Source of the DNA: Dipylidium caninum
Taxonomy: Eukaryota > Platyhelminthes > Cestoda > Cyclophyllidea > Dipylidiidae
Assembly: GCA_017562135.1 (NCBI GenBank)
Contig: QEYB01001543.1
Location: forward strand, 62,001-126,000
DNA length: 64,000 nucleotides
Reading direction: 5' to 3'
Shown here: one piece after another, positions 14,057-37,960 of the stretch
Layout: every line of letters starts with the position of its first letter
Numbering within the stretch: position 1 is the stretch's first letter
Translations under genes and position numbers: made by a program
Notes under the pieces: model-generated
Databases searched by the model: none
Told to the model about the DNA's origin: nothing
What the model saw: only the letters and a program-made list of their open reading frames with translations

Positions 14057-15351
14057 TTTCGGCAGGCTTCCAACAGAGCGGGTCCCCACAGGTTGGTACA
14101 AACGTGACTAAAAATAATTGTTTTATTCGGTCCTATAAACATTGTATCCCCAGGAATTCTGCCAATTATTAAACACCGTAATTATAAAGTCTTTCAATGG
14201 TATGAATGGTTAGTAAATATTCTTGGCGGGTACAATCAGATATTAAAATTTATTTGCAATTGAAAAACCCTCTCATTTTTTTCTCATTCTGAATTATCCT
14301 ATATGGTTGGCCTATGAAGTCATGCAACATTGACGCATATTTTTTAAATAAGTAGCAACCAATTTTCATTAGAGCCCCTACTGGTTCATAATTTTGTATT
14401 GGGGAATATATCAACTTGAGGCGATATATAATGTCATGCATGATTAGTTAAAAAAGATGCGACATTAAAGCGGCCAGTTATAAACCTCTTCTCTTCCGCA
14501 GTCCTAATTAGGCCATAGCGTTTTTCCTAAGATCGTCTCTACATTGGACCACTCCCTTTCCAATTTAATGCCCAATGGCACAACACCTGCAATGCCTGCG
14601 CTTGTACTTCTTAGTTGGGGAGTTGTTACAAATCTATGACTTCTATATGTACTGTAAATTCAACTCGATTTCTATCTAGTAACTATACACTCATTCCTGC
14701 TAGATTCTTAACTCATCTTACTAAGTTTAATGATCACGTCTGTCAGTTTGGACCATATCAAATGATGATATATCACATTTACATTAATCATTTCCTGCCT
14801 TTTGTTTTTATGCCGTGTCGTAGAATTTTCATCATTTTATACCATGTATTTTTTCCAGAGTTTTTAATATACATGTAAATTTGAAACACACACACACATG
14901 TGCTAACCCTCTTCTTTTGATTTCCTCCTTTCGTATATCCTTGGTAGATATATTCCATATTAAACGCACATATAAGCTTAGTCCTTCTTCAGAACGTGGG
15001 TCATAAATTAGGCTGTGGCATTTTGGCGTCATTACGAGACAATCATTTTTGCGGATTCTTTTTTCTCTGTGTGACAATTTCGGTTTTATTTATAAAGGAA
15101 ATTCGTCAAACTATACGTCCAATAAAATCTAGTATCCCTTTCTTCAGTGATATAACAAAAATAGGTGGTAATGGCAACCAGTATGCACCTTTGTTAGATG
15201 ATTACGATAATAAATTTGTAAACGTTAAAGTAAGTACCTAACAAGTAACCCTGTTAGGAAATTATTTTATTTAAACTTTGAGTAGTCTGAGTTAGTCCGA
15301 CTTAACGCATTGATATCAACGTCTAACGGCTATGACTGTTTACAATTCAAG
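14057..15351. other. Intergenic, between BAF53 start and Ser-rich gene
   Basis: About 1.3 kb containing the presumed BAF53 promoter. There is a short CA tract near 14886. I see no coding region. Confidence 0.55.
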
Positions 15352-16102
15352 TCAAAATGTTCCAAGCAGAAGTGTGTTACCCAAATTCTTAACGGATGAA
15401 TTCCATGATGAAGATGGTGACGCAGAGTATGAGGAGGATGAAGAAGATGAAGACGATCGTGATGACGATAACGATGAAGACGAATTTGATGGAGAAAAGG
15501 ATGATGATGTGCCTGTCTTAGATTCATTTTCTGAATCGTCATTATCCGAGGAGCTGGTGGAGGAGGGGGAAGAATCCGAGGAGGATGATCTTGAACGTCT
15601 TTGTCCTTTTGATAGATGTTTATTGTCTACATGGGTTTTTTGACTTCGTGACTCATTGCTTTTAGCCTCATCCACTGAAAGTTCAAGTTCAATTCCATTC
15701 CTCGGTTTCACTCGTTCCTCATGCTTCTCTGTTACCGTTACATTACCGTTATTTTCAGGGCCTACATTTCCTTCTCCTTCATCATTTATCTCGCCACGAG
15801 CCTGAGAGTGGTATGTATCATCATCTGAATCCTCTGATGATAAAGGCTGTAGGGGAAATCGTACGCTTTCGTGTACTATTACAGAATTCCACTGGATAGT
15901 ATCGTTCCTGTAAATAGAAATCCATGACTAGCTAAAGAGTTAACTAACTTCTTCTTCCTATGAAATTTGGCATGAATTCTAGATTTCCGTGATCTACCAG
16001 TTTTTTCCTCAATTTCACTATGGTGTAAATAATTTTTTCTGAAGCAATTTACCTCTTCCGCCGATTTTTTTTCTCCAATGCAATCTTGTCATGCTTTGCA
16101 CT
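15352..16102 (-). CDS. Unrecognised Ser-rich, probably nuclear protein (5' end not found)
   Basis: Three exons fit in phase: 16053-16102, 15949-16017 and 15352-15907. Their introns are 35 and 41 nt. The encoded chain opens with a basic Lys/Arg segment (KHDKIALEKKNRRK, then GRSRKSRIHAKFHRKK). A less biased stretch follows (NDTIQWNSVIVHESVRFP), then an acidic patch (SSEDSDDD). It ends in about 90 residues dominated by Ser runs. The basic start and Ser-rich tail suggest a nuclear or RNA-associated protein, but I recognise no domain and infer no function. No ATG lies in frame before the first readable exon, so a short upstream exon is probably missing. The matching plus-strand open frame rich in Asp and Glu is simply the complement of the Ser codons. 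Confidence 0.6.
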
Positions 16103-19066
<2,964 letters not shown>

Positions 19067-19443
19067 AGCTGATGCGATGCTTCCTATTGCGTTTGCGTCG
19101 GCGTGATTGTATAGAGTTTTTATTCCAATAAAGGCGCTAGGCATTTCGGGCTCATAATTTTTATTTTAAAGGACCAGTTTTTTACACAGTTTTTACCACT
19201 GCATCTGTTTCCTGAGGATTTGATTTTTGATCCGCTCCGTGTTGAGTGGTTTCGTACTCTTCAACGGTCGTGTTTGTTGCAACGCTAGAGGTGTATGATG
19301 GGGGTTGTAATTGTTACGGTGCGTAGGGTAATGGGAGCTTTCTTCCCACCCCTTCTAGAAGTACGGTAAAGTAAGAACAACCGGATAGAGGTGGGACAGG
19401 ATAAAAAATTTTATTATCTGATGACGGGAACATGGGTGGGGGG
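19067..19443. other. Short convergent intergenic spacer
   Basis: About 380 nt between the 3' ends of HSP60 and the aquaporin. It holds the HSP60 poly(A) signal and little else. Confidence 0.6.
19127..19132 (+). terminator. Poly(A) signal AATAAA of HSP60
   Basis: A canonical AATAAA lies 61 nt after the HSP60 stop codon, preceded by a T-rich stretch. It is the natural cleavage signal for the HSP60 transcript. Confidence 0.6.
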
Positions 19444-20533
19444 TCACCGTTTTCTTCCGTGTGCGGGGGGGTCGCTTTTCCTAGAGGTGATCGTTTTTTG
19501 GGTTTCGTCATCGTCATCCTTGGTGGATTCGTTGCTCGAGCCGCCTCCTCCAACCGCGATGGCATGGATTCCGATTGTTAGTTGATAGATCAAAGCCCCC
19601 AGAACTGCACCAACGAGGGGCATTAATGCCGGCACCCAAAAGTAGTAGTTGTCTATCGTAAATGCGCTCAAGCCCCAGTCTATAATGGACAAGCGATTAA
19701 TTTAAGACGTATTGTGGTCCTGTCATTCAAACGCTTAAGTATGAAAACTTACGAGACGACAACAAAAGAATCCTGGGACCTAAATCGCGAGCCGGGTTTA
19801 ACGCAGAACTTGCATTAGCCGTGTAGGTGCCAACTGACATGTAGACGACCATACCCACGAGGAGCGGGACGACTTGACTCGGTTTCTTCATGAGCCGGTT
19901 GTCACCCACTGCCATTATGCCAAACATTAGTAGGCCCGTAGTGATTATCTGATCGAGCACGGCCGTTCCGACAGGCGAGTTTTTTCCTGCCACAAAGATA
20001 CCACCAGTAGTGTTGACAAGGAACTGCCCATCATCGTTCATATTGGTATATTCAATCAGCTTCTCGTTATACACCAGGAGCAGCAGCCCAGCTCCGATGA
20101 AGGCGCCCACCACCTCAAGGACAATGTAGGCGGGTAGGAGAGCCCAGTGTAAGCCACCTGTTACCGCGTTAGCCATCGCAACGGCAGGGTTCAGGTAAGC
20201 TGGAGAGGCTTTGCCACCAGCGATAATGATTCCCATAACCACTGCAGCACCCCAGCCGAGACTGATTTCCAAGAAGGTAGAATTTAAGAAGAACTTCTGG
20301 GCGACTGAACCATCACCATAAAAGATGAGAATCATGGTGCCAAGAGTCTCTGCTAATAGTTGTCGCACCACCGGGTAGTTGGTTAGTCGAATGGGATTAA
20401 CACAACGATGAAGTAATTTCCGGTAAGAGACATACCAATTGGGTTGGGACCCATAGATACGCGGTTTAACCTCGCTCACCGACATTCCTCGTGATGTGAG
20501 CGTTGAATATGGAGAACCACTTACGACATCCAT
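19444..20533 (-). CDS. Aquaglyceroporin-type aquaporin
   Basis: This MIP-family channel passes water and probably glycerol across a membrane. Exon 1 is 19753-20533 and exon 2 is 19444-19679, joined in phase 1 by a 73-nt intron; the product is about 338 residues. Hydrophobic segments cover the expected six helices. The two pore half-helices carry NPA at residues 115-117 (AYLNPAVAM) and 246-248 (ALNPARDLGPR). Asp after the selectivity-filter Arg (NPARD) is the usual mark of glycerol-conducting members, as is the long loop between the halves. The residues before the first NPA read SPAY rather than the common SGAH. The last 40 residues form a hydrophilic, acidic then basic tail (STKDDDDETQK) likely to be cytosolic. 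AQP3/7/9/10-like is the best family assignment; the substrate is inferred. Confidence 0.92.
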
Positions 20534-21320
20534 TTTATATCGTCGGAGTGATTGGGTGTGTCATTGGTCACACCCATCTCTCAGTGGATTACCTGGCATG
20601 ATTATTGTGTAATGCGAATTTTACTGGTGTTGTTTGAATGTTTCATAATACCTATCGCACGAGTGGGATGACGTGCGGCTTAATGCACTTTTGTAGACTA
20701 GCCTTTTGCTAATGGCTTTGATTCTTTTGTGACGAAGAGGTAGTCATTACGGTTTTCTGAAGATCCTCTAACCTCGCCTTAAAACTGACTTCCAGACATT
20801 GGGATGCGACTCATTCTATTCTAGTCTCCTCGCCAATATGAAAAAATTCCCGACTTCTCTCTTTGGCACCCTTATCCTAATCACAGTCCTCTAATCTGAC
20901 TGGTATTCGATCTTGACGCCAACTCCGGTTTTCATTTCCTTTGATCGTATGTTTATAAAATACACAAATGATTACAAAAAAATCGACCGTAAAAGACCGT
21001 CTTTTTCGTCAAGACAACTTGAAAGCACTCATAGAGTGTTCACCCATTGTTGTACAGTTTTTTGTCAAAAATAAGTTCTGTTGAGAATAAAAGAAAGGCT
21101 CCTGAATTAACGAGGCTAGTGGGACCGAAGGATTATTTAATAAATACAATTTCGAACCCGAAGAACTGTGACGCACACATTACTAAAAGAGAAGTTCTTC
21201 CGTGAGCCGACCGTTTATCTGTTACCTTATTTTGTCCCATTGACTTTCATTCATCTTAGTTTAATTTGCATTAAGCTTCATTCAGGGTGTCCAATCGGTC
21301 ACACAGACGTTTTCTTTGGA
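20534..21320. other. Intergenic, upstream of the aquaporin
   Basis: About 790 nt holding the aquaporin promoter and the 3' UTR of the next minus-strand gene. No further coding signal is visible. Confidence 0.5.
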
Positions 21321-22801
21321 TCATGTATCCTCTATTGGCTGAATTGTTCCATCGGTTGTCGTAGAAATCCTGTGCGCCGTACTAATTTTGCCCTCTCCTT
21401 CTTCGGAGTTAGAGGAGAAGCGGAAAAGCAATGTTGACATTAATGCAGTACTGCCAGACTTCGAGGATAAGGAAAACGTGAGATCTTCCACCGATTGCTC
21501 CTCTTCTTCCGTGGATGACATGGAATCGTTTAGGGCTAATAATTTTGTAATAAACCGAGCAGTTTCTCGTCTGCGTCTCGCTTCCGAATCTGAACGGTTC
21601 AAGATGCAACCATTACGGTGTGCAAATAAAACGAGTTCACCATCATCTCCGTCTTCGTCATCTTCACCTCTCGCATTGTTGGAACCCGTGTTTTTTTCGC
21701 CCCACTTGAAATGATCGATCCTCTAGTCCGACTACTACGCGGCGAAAGACTTTGTTTTTGATGATTTGGGCTGTCTTTAGGGATAGCATCATTGTCCAGA
21801 TCGTTCGCGGTATTCACCTCCTGCGACACGACATCGGTAATGCCCGAGGTCATGGAATACGTTGGCATGGGCAATGCATTGGGCTCATAATTGTCAATGA
21901 AGTCCGTCGTGAAGGCGGGATCCGCGGCAAGTGTTGGATCGGCATTAGCCATTATTCGGAGGATCTCCGTACTTGTGCTGTTAATGCTTGCTGCTGTTAT
22001 CTCCCGAAAGGCATGCATAAGACGCGATTTTGAGTCGGCTTCTGCGTCCACCACCGGTGAAATACTATTCACATCGTCTGAAGCATTCAATGACCTTCTA
22101 CGATAGTAATGCGTGATAAGAGCTTGTACACCTTTGAAATTCTCGATTAAGCAGCATTTGATATTTTTTGTCAATAGAGCAAGTCTCTGCGCCCTCAGCG
22201 CAAAGTCTCTGCCGTCTCCGATTATCCACTCAATTGCGTACAGTATAAGCTGTTGTTTGGACCTCTCGACCTCCCCTAAACGTCGAGCTATCGAGTAGGC
22301 GAGTCTCAGGGTCTCCTGAATATCCTCGAATTTGCCGAAATTCTCGCATCGATTATCTTTGAGTTTGCCGGTATGCAGAAGATTCGCGGGTAGAACTGAG
22401 ACAATATCACGCTCCTCTATGGTGATTACAGCAGCAGCCGCCGGTATCACCATTCGTGGTGTCAGACGCGGTAATCGAGCCTTTAGTCGAGTCTGTAATT
22501 TACCTACTAATTGAGCACTTCTGCTAGGGCGTTTCACCAGGCTCCCATTAAATCGATGCAACTGATCCCACCAACGCGGAGCTATGGTGTCGAAGAAGTT
22601 CAGGAGGGAGATCACACGCCTCCGATAATTTTCAATTTCGGCTGAAAGTGCTGCCCCCTTGTACAAAGTGATCCCGGTGAAGGAGTTGTATGGCGCTGTG
22701 ACAGCACTGTCCATATGTGTCACCTCTTGTTCATTTTGTTTGCGTTTCTGGTTCCTGAAAGCGTTGATTTTGTACCTTCTATACGTATGATCGAAGTCCA
22801 T
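21321..22801 (-). CDS. Unrecognised intronless protein of about 490 residues (apparent 1-nt deletion)
   Basis: The frame opens at 22801 (MDFDHTYRRYKINAF) and runs about 370 codons without introns. It then reaches a run of seven T on the plus strand (21691-21697). After that run the original frame gives an arbitrary-looking 28 residues and stops at 21599. The next frame instead gives a coherent acidic segment (GEDDEDGDDGE) and continues to 21321 with Ser/Glu-rich sequence. One missing base in that run is the simplest explanation and would give 493 residues. The first 250 residues look folded and mainly helical (ETLRLAYSIARRLGEVERSK, LILYAIEWIIGDGRDFALRA). The rest looks disordered. I recognise no domain, signal peptide or membrane segment, and it may be restricted to flatworms. 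Confidence 0.65.
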
Positions 22802-23641
22802 TTCAGCCTAATTAAGTAGGCAATCGTTCATCCTCCAAGTCATTGGAGGAAACAGGAGATAGTAAGGAAAAATTGACCCACGAATTTCGATGTGTTAATC
22901 GATTGGTCATGTGATGGGGAGCGGAGTGCCAAAACCCTCCTCGGTGTGCTGTTAGGCGGTGGATCGTGACGAGGGTGTGATTCCAATTATCTCAGCCTGG
23001 AAGGAGGCAGAAGTGATGTCAGTAGTGACAGCTTAGCAAACTTGAGACGGTGACACCTCTATCAACACGCTAGACTAAGCAATTGTGGCGTGATTTGAAA
23101 AGTACTACTAATTGGTAGCTTTGAGGTGTTTGCGGGTGTGCAATTTGTAGAACCTGCCTTAATAGGTGGATTTCTGCCCTTTTCAAAGTCTGTTGTTGAC
23201 AACAAGGAAAGCACATTCATTTGAGCCCCGTTCCAACTTGACATGCTAACCCGGCCCATACCCGCGAGTCGCCATCTTAAGAAAAAAAAATTTAATCTAA
23301 ATCCGTTGTTTGCAGTGATCAGCAATATTTATTGCAAACATCGATGCCCGGCCACTCCACCGTGACTGTAGGCGTCAACAGCGACGGCGAGGGTGGCCCG
23401 TGGTGTGCACGTTGCATAGCTGTACAAAACTCCAGAAAAAACGGCAACTTAATACGATCGAAGGAAAAAGATGGGATAATTGATCGACTGGGGTGGAATT
23501 GAAGGAGAATGGCAAGTGGGTAAGGGAGGACAGAGAGGGGGGAGCGAATAGGTTGAGTGAGTAGGGGGAAGGGGGGAGATGGTAGGACGGAGATATTAAT
23601 GGGCTCAGCTGTTGCAGCAGCTTTACGTCTTCATTAGGTAC
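22802..23641. other. Intergenic, between unknown gene start and collagen stop
   Basis: About 840 nt that should include the promoter of the unknown gene on its left and the collagen 3' UTR on its right. Nothing else is recognised. Its right half is purine-rich with G runs around 23500-23590. Confidence 0.5.
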
Positions 23642-29450
<5,809 letters not shown>

Positions 29451-31894
29451 CGTGAATGCACTACCACAGACTCACGAACACACGCAAGTGGGAAGTGCAC
29501 TGTGGCTGACTCGAGCTTCTCTCTCGGTGTGGTGTGACACCGATGCGGTTTATTCACACCCTGAAGGGATGTTCCACTTTCACAGTTGCCGCTTTGGACA
29601 TCCCACCACACACACACACATCACATACACACAAGTGTGCATGCATGTGCGCACGCTTGTGCGCCACATCTTTCCAATATCGTTTGATCGATTGCGTGCG
29701 ATGTCAGTGACACGCAGAACGCGCGCACAGATACGTACGCCCTAACGGCCAAATCAACCTAAAAATTTGGCAGATGATTGGCCAGAAAGCCTTTCCCATC
29801 CGGCCACTCATACGTGAGTGCTGGTAAGTAGGGCAATAGGAACGACCTGATTTTACGCAATTGTATGCAAAGGCATGTGCAGGCAAATACTACTAAAATA
29901 CGTTTTAAGTAGAATACGGGCAGGTGTAACCAGAGAGGTGAGAGTAACACCCTTCTTCGAGCCGAGGGGGTTGAGGTAGTGTCAGAATTAATTGAAAGCT
30001 ACATAAGTGACACACAACTTTCCGGTGTAACATCATTAACATAAGGCTTATGCAATGTATTGGCACTACAATAGTATAACTTGAACTGCCACAATGTGGA
30101 TACATCAATAAAATTTGAACACAACTGTCTCATCACCTCTAATTTAGGTAACCGAACTAGAGACGTTATGGATCGGGTGGTGCTGAACCTGCTCGAGAGA
30201 CTGAACGCCTATTAGGCGTTTCCATTGAAATAAAACAATGTTTGGTGAATGCAGTGATGTGCAGGTGGCGCGAAATTTTCGATATGATATACTACAATCT
30301 GGTGCTCATTACTGGTATGCACTCAGTGAAATGAAAGCGCCCCTTCTCGATATGTATCAATTGAAAGTTTACTACTAGTCAGGGTTCCTCGCATCCATCT
30401 ACACAAAAATAAGACAATCATACTAAATGGGTATGTGAGATGGCAATAGTGTGTGCAGTTAGTGAAGCAGCATTGTTATGCATCTGGCATTCAAGGCGTG
30501 AACAGGATTACCTCATATTTTAAAGAGGTTGAATGAAATACACGAATAGTTATTTCAATGTTTTCTGCCATTTTCTTGGTAACGTCGAATTCAACAAGAT
30601 TGGCTGTTTATCGAGAGGCAAAAAATTGGCGCGGAAATTGCGCCCACAGGCCTTATTAAAATCGGAGTTAATAATGGCATCGGCGTTAACAATCTTACTA
30701 CACGAAAGTAGGCAGTGTGTGTGAGAGAATGTAGAGGGGATTAGGGCGCAGTGAAGACGTATCTGACCTCCTTGGTTAGACTGCGACGTGAATATAAGCT
30801 ATCGGGAAGAGAGAGGTCGGCTGAAGTAAATCACAAGTAGATAGTGGAACGCAGATTTTAAATGCTTCTTACGCTTGCACCTTCGTCAACGGCTTGCCAA
30901 TGCACCCAAATAATCCTGTTGGATAGAAAAATTCAGATCACCTACGACTACCGGGAACATAGCATCTACTTTCAGAAGTGACAACTAGCGGCGAATCACC
31001 CCAGAAAGGTAACAAGGCAAAAACCTTGATGCCTTGGAATCGAGTTCAGAATAAAGAACTTAATTATTCTACTTCTTTAGAGGTAGTAGAAATGTGAATC
31101 GGCAATGGCGATAACATTGAAAAAGGACATCATGCCTTTGGACTCACAGTACAACTCCAACACGAATTCGGGCAGAAGCTGAGAAAAATAAACTTAGTAA
31201 TTATTTCAGAAGAGGGGAAGCTTTGTAAGTAAGTGTGAGAAGCCACAAGGTCCTCAAAAGCCATAGCGACTCTTACGTTCCTCGAACGGGATTTTGGGAA
31301 CCATAGCTCTGAAATACCCGGTATATGGATTATCAGGACGCTTGAAGTGCTACTTACTGCTACGTCAAGTGTTCCCACACCTACCTGTTGGATGCGTTGA
31401 ACCCATTTTGCATGTAAAAAGTTGTAAGAACCAAGGACCAGGACCAAACTTTGAATTACCTCAACTCTACTTTGTATCGATGCCTGCACTATTAGCCAAT
31501 ACGTTAAAATTGGTGGAAAATACTTCTCGTATGTTTTTAATCGAGAAAATTGGCATGAAACCACGGACCTGTGTGATAGACGTCTGCGCTGTAATTCACA
31601 TTGAGCCTGTAAACAAAACATTCACATTCCACTCATCTTCCCCCCCCCCCCCCTCCACATCAACACCCAAGAAGGCACAGTTGACTATCAAATCAAAATC
31701 TTCGAGAATACGCCAAGCCTAACTCATTTAACTACAACCAAACAATATGCTCAGAATAAGTCCTCTCAAGCAAGTATCACTAGACAAAAGTGTATATACC
31801 ACAGATTTACTCTACTGAAAGGTAACAATGGAAAAAGAAAAATGATTGATGCAGTAGAATACAAGGATCCATACACAGTACAATTGTAGGCGTC
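29451..31894. other. Intergenic, between collagen start and PSMC3 stop
   Basis: About 2.4 kb holding the collagen promoter (left) and the PSMC3 3' UTR (right). It contains a CA-rich tract near 29604-29632 and a run of about 14 C at 31640-31653. Open frames here lack any family resemblance. Confidence 0.55.
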
Positions 31895-33905
<2,011 letters not shown>

Positions 33906-36900
33906 TTCGCAGCCAAGTGGAAAGTGGATTATATGCACGGGCGCAGAGTCTTCCTGTGCGGTTGTTCGAGTTGCAAGATATCAAGAGGCACAACCTTACG
34001 CAAATGGTATTTAATAGAAATATTGTTAACACTCCATAATTACGCGTACCGAGGCTTACTTAGAAGGAAATACACCTACAATCAAAATAAATAAAACGCA
34101 CTAATTTCCTATTGGCTGCCTGTCAGCCAGAGGTCTATTTACACGCTGATCTAAGCAAGCTATTTACATTGCCGACTGAGAGGAAAAGTAGATTAAAAGT
34201 GCTTTGATCAGCCTAAACATATTTAGCATTCCCTATATTCTGCTACGGACGTAGTTGTTTTTGTTTAACCTATGCAATTTAGCTATGAGAGGCCTCTCGT
34301 CTATAAATGTCGATAAATTTCACTCTTACGAATCAAACGGCCATGTAAGTCTAAGATAATCATTCTCGCCTTTGCGGGCGTCAAATTTTATATTGGTTCA
34401 AAGCATCAGACTGAAAATATGATATATGCCCTTGGTAATTTGGGGATCGCTGTATATAAGCATATATACTATTGATGTCACGGCGCCAGTTCCATACGAT
34501 AAACATTTTATCAAGTTTTCGCGATACTAGTTTGTTCGCAACTCGCATTTAATCAGCTATATCAACGATCTACTTAACTTTTTGTCTACCACTTTGCCGC
34601 AAAATGAATGAAGGAATTGATAGAATGTTTTCATACTTTTCATGTCTCTCAATGTAATTTCCTTCATGCACAAAGTCTTATTGTTTTCCCTAGTTCATTC
34701 AATTTCACTGAACCTGTCAAGGGTCACACATCGGATAAACCCTCTACGTGATAGCCATTTTTGCGTTGCGCCTCGAAACAAGTTATCACGATTTGAGCAT
34801 TAACCCAGTTCGGTTAACCGAAACTATAATCTATTCCTGACTTGTTTAAGATCAAAAATCATTTTTGATGTTTTGTAATCGTAGTAAAGTCTACTCGGAT
34901 GTGAAGTGAGCAACGAATTACCTTGGCCATGACCTATTCGAAACGTGCTCTAGTTCGATATAACTGAGCTATACACCAAAAGATTATCTCCCGATTCGCA
35001 ATCCAACTCTAGCGAACTAATTGGGTTTTTCTTCCAAAGAGACTAAGCAAGTGCTCTATCATATTATCTAATAAAGGTAACCCAAATGGACCTTTAATGT
35101 CCGTATTTGTATTTGAATCTCAGTTTTTTTTTCTGCATGGATGGGGAAAGTAGAATCCTTATTCTTAGAGTATGCTTTCGATCCTGCTGCACAAGACCCT
35201 TTGTAAAGGGTTATGATTCTTTAAGTAAACGCAGCCATGCCTAATGACAAAGCCGTTATGACACAATTGCTGCAATAAGTAATGTATTGAGGAAGCCCAA
35301 AAACGTTGGTGTGTTTTTAAATAATCTTGTGATATACCTGAAATTTTGAATAGTTAGGTCATGTAGCTTGATTCCTGGCTCGCTGATTGGCTCATGAAAT
35401 GCCTAATTTGTCGATTGATAGTCTGGTTTACCTTGAGCCTATGAAAATAAGCTTTATATGAACTTCTGTGAAATTTAAATGAGGAATGTTGAAGTTAGGG
35501 AGTGGTTCGGAAAATTAAGCGAAATTTTTTGGTGGAAAAATTAGTTGCTTTGAGCAACGGTAGCGAAAATTGAAAATGGAGGGTGGGATTCAATGAATGA
35601 CCTATAAGAGAGGCCTCAGTTAATCGAAAAATTCACAAGCGACTCCCGAGTCAGTGCATCCATATATATAATAGTTATATCCTGTGCTGATCTAAACAAA
35701 TGAGTGGATTATGGCCAATGGAGCATGAATAGCTCATTGGAGAACACTATTTTCGTCTGACATCAAAGAAATTAGCCATGGCGCTAGCTTCCATGAAAAT
35801 AATGTTCGAACAAGAACCTCTACAACACAATACATGAAGAGTGTTGAGTTGTGATACGCTATGAGTTTGTGGCAATACGTACGAGGAGGCATACAATTGT
35901 AGTCACCGTAGACAGAAGTTGGCTAACACGATGTCTTCAGGCAATAGAAAGGCATACTCGAACATCATCCATTTGTCTATTCAGAAGTTAAGTTTACTAC
36001 TCTACGTCGTCTTATGATATCTTCATTCGTATTTGAAAGCGATCCTATCTCCAGGTCTCCGCTCTAACGATGTGGCTAAACTAGTCAAACACTTTCGTAG
36101 AAACTATGCAAATTGTGTGGAAAATGGAACCAAATGAGGGATGTCCATCTCTTATTCCTCTCATCGTGAAGGTAGTTGAGTTCTATACATAAGCGCGAAG
36201 GCATCTGTACAAGGAAGTCCTTTATCATAAAGAAGCTACAACTTTACGATGTTATAATGATACCGGAGATGAGGCGAAATGAAAATAGATGATAAAAGCA
36301 AATGCCCACTAAAGTTTTTGGGCACCTAGCTTGGCGATAACTCCGCCTCATCTCCTCCTCAAAGTTATCTTCGAAAACGTTTACACAAGTAAATCAGATC
36401 AGATCAGAACTCATGAGCATTGGCTTGAATTAAATCATCTTGAAAGCATAATTGACTGACAAAATATCTCAGCATAAAAGTGTGAAATGCCTGTCAAGCT
36501 GAAAGTACGCTTCTCATACTTATTGACTGTTTTTAAGGGTTCAACTCACAAAGGTTTCAAGTTATTTCAGGTCTCACATGACATGAAGTGTCTATTATCA
36601 GTCAACTGCGCCATTTATCGTTCTAGTTAAATGTATAACTCTTGACTTATTTCATTGACCACTTAAATACAAGTTAGAATTGGGGTCCATTTTACAGCGA
36701 TGCCTTCAAATCACCGTATGACTTCGAAGCTAGTGGATAATTAGAGCCTCCAAATCAAATGCATTTCCTTCTACTTTTTACAGGTAGCCTTCTTCTTCCC
36801 ACTTCTTACTTACTGTTAATATTTTACTTAAGAACTATGCTGAATTTAAGTATCACAATGAGGACCTGTTTGATGTCTTTTTTTGGAAACTCTGAAACGG

Positions 36901-37023
36901 GTGTCTTTGTTTAGTCCGTTTTCAGTTACGACTGTGAGAGATATATTGCAACGTGGACTCGAAAGTTATATTTATAAATGACAAAGGCATTCTTCCTGCT
37001 CACTGCGTGAAACTTCCTCGTGT
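33906..37023. other. Gene-poor region upstream of PSMC3
   Basis: About 3.1 kb with the PSMC3 promoter at its left end. I see no conserved coding sequence and no RNA gene on either strand. Confidence 0.5.
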
Positions 37024-37960
37024 TTGTATCACACTTCTATTTTATTCCCTCCGAAATCACAGATCGAAACAAAATGTGATTTGCCTCTACTCTTCCTGTA
37101 CGGATTAGAGTTGGATCATAGCGTATCCGCTCAGGCTCTTAGAAGGAATAATGAGAGGTTCATTATGGTTCCATTGATGAACAAAGTGTTCGATATTGAC
37201 TCGAGAAAATCTCGTCCTGGCACTATGAATATCGTCAAATAGCCTGGGAAAAAAGCGCGGACCCATGATGATAAGGTGGTGGAATTAAGCTGACTGTGGA
37301 ATCCGATCCACACAGCTTTTGGTCAACTTGAGCCCAAACAAAGTAGCAACTGGCCATCCACACGGCTGAGGCAAAATATTTGCGTGTAATGGATAATAAA
37401 GAAAAATAATGACACTCATATGTGCTAGCCGTACGAAGTGACGGCGCTACCGACGATGGAGCAACCGCGAGAGCAAGTGCGCATCTCCATTGTTGCCTCC
37501 ACTATGCCTGATTGCTGCTGTTTTTACGCCAAATCGTCACATGTGATTAAAGGTGACTTCTGTATGATAATCGGAGCTGTTCAAGCAGATGGGTTGGCAA
37601 GAATCCACCACACGACACAACTCTAAGCCGAAAATTCACCAAAAGCTTATGGTTGACATGGTGGAATGGTCAAAAGGTGATCTTCCATTACTCCTCCCTC
37701 AACCATTTGAAAGCGCAACATCAAATGGTCCCAATGTCGTGGAACTGGTGTCGTGAATGAGGACCCTAAGGAAAGAAAATCAACCAACATTGCTCATGTA
37801 GCACAGTGGAACATTTTTTCACGATGATAATGCATGACGACCTCACAAAGCATCAATTTCGGCTGACAAAATGACTGCTTTACATTAATGACATTCTACC
37901 ACGCCCTCCGCCTTCACTGAAATGTCAGCGAAGGATTAGTATCTATTATTTATACGATCG
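37024..37960 (+). pseudogene. Decayed mariner-family transposase
   Basis: Scattered across frames are mariner landmarks in the correct order. Residues resembling the DNA-binding domain end (KVFDIDSRKSRPGT) lie at 37184-37225. The catalytic block IVTCD is at 37533-37547, where the next three codons are TAA, AGG and TGA in place of Glu-Lys-Trp; LLYDNR follows. RWVGKNPPHDTT, then KPKIHQKLMV after a frameshift, come next. HDDNA, a TGA, then RPHKA lie at 37820-37852. The two catalytic Asp positions are about 93 codons apart, as in known mariners. Several stops and frameshifts mean it is inactive. No terminal inverted repeats were identified, so the element's ends are unknown. Confidence 0.8.

Noticed and set aside
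15332..15643. Plus-strand open frame rich in Asp and Glu
   Set aside because: It is the complement of the Ser codon runs of the minus-strand gene, which has matching splice sites and a coherent protein.
31130..31722. Open frames on both strands between collagen and PSMC3
   Set aside because: Composition is unbiased, one contains a poly-C run, and no splice-consistent protein emerges.
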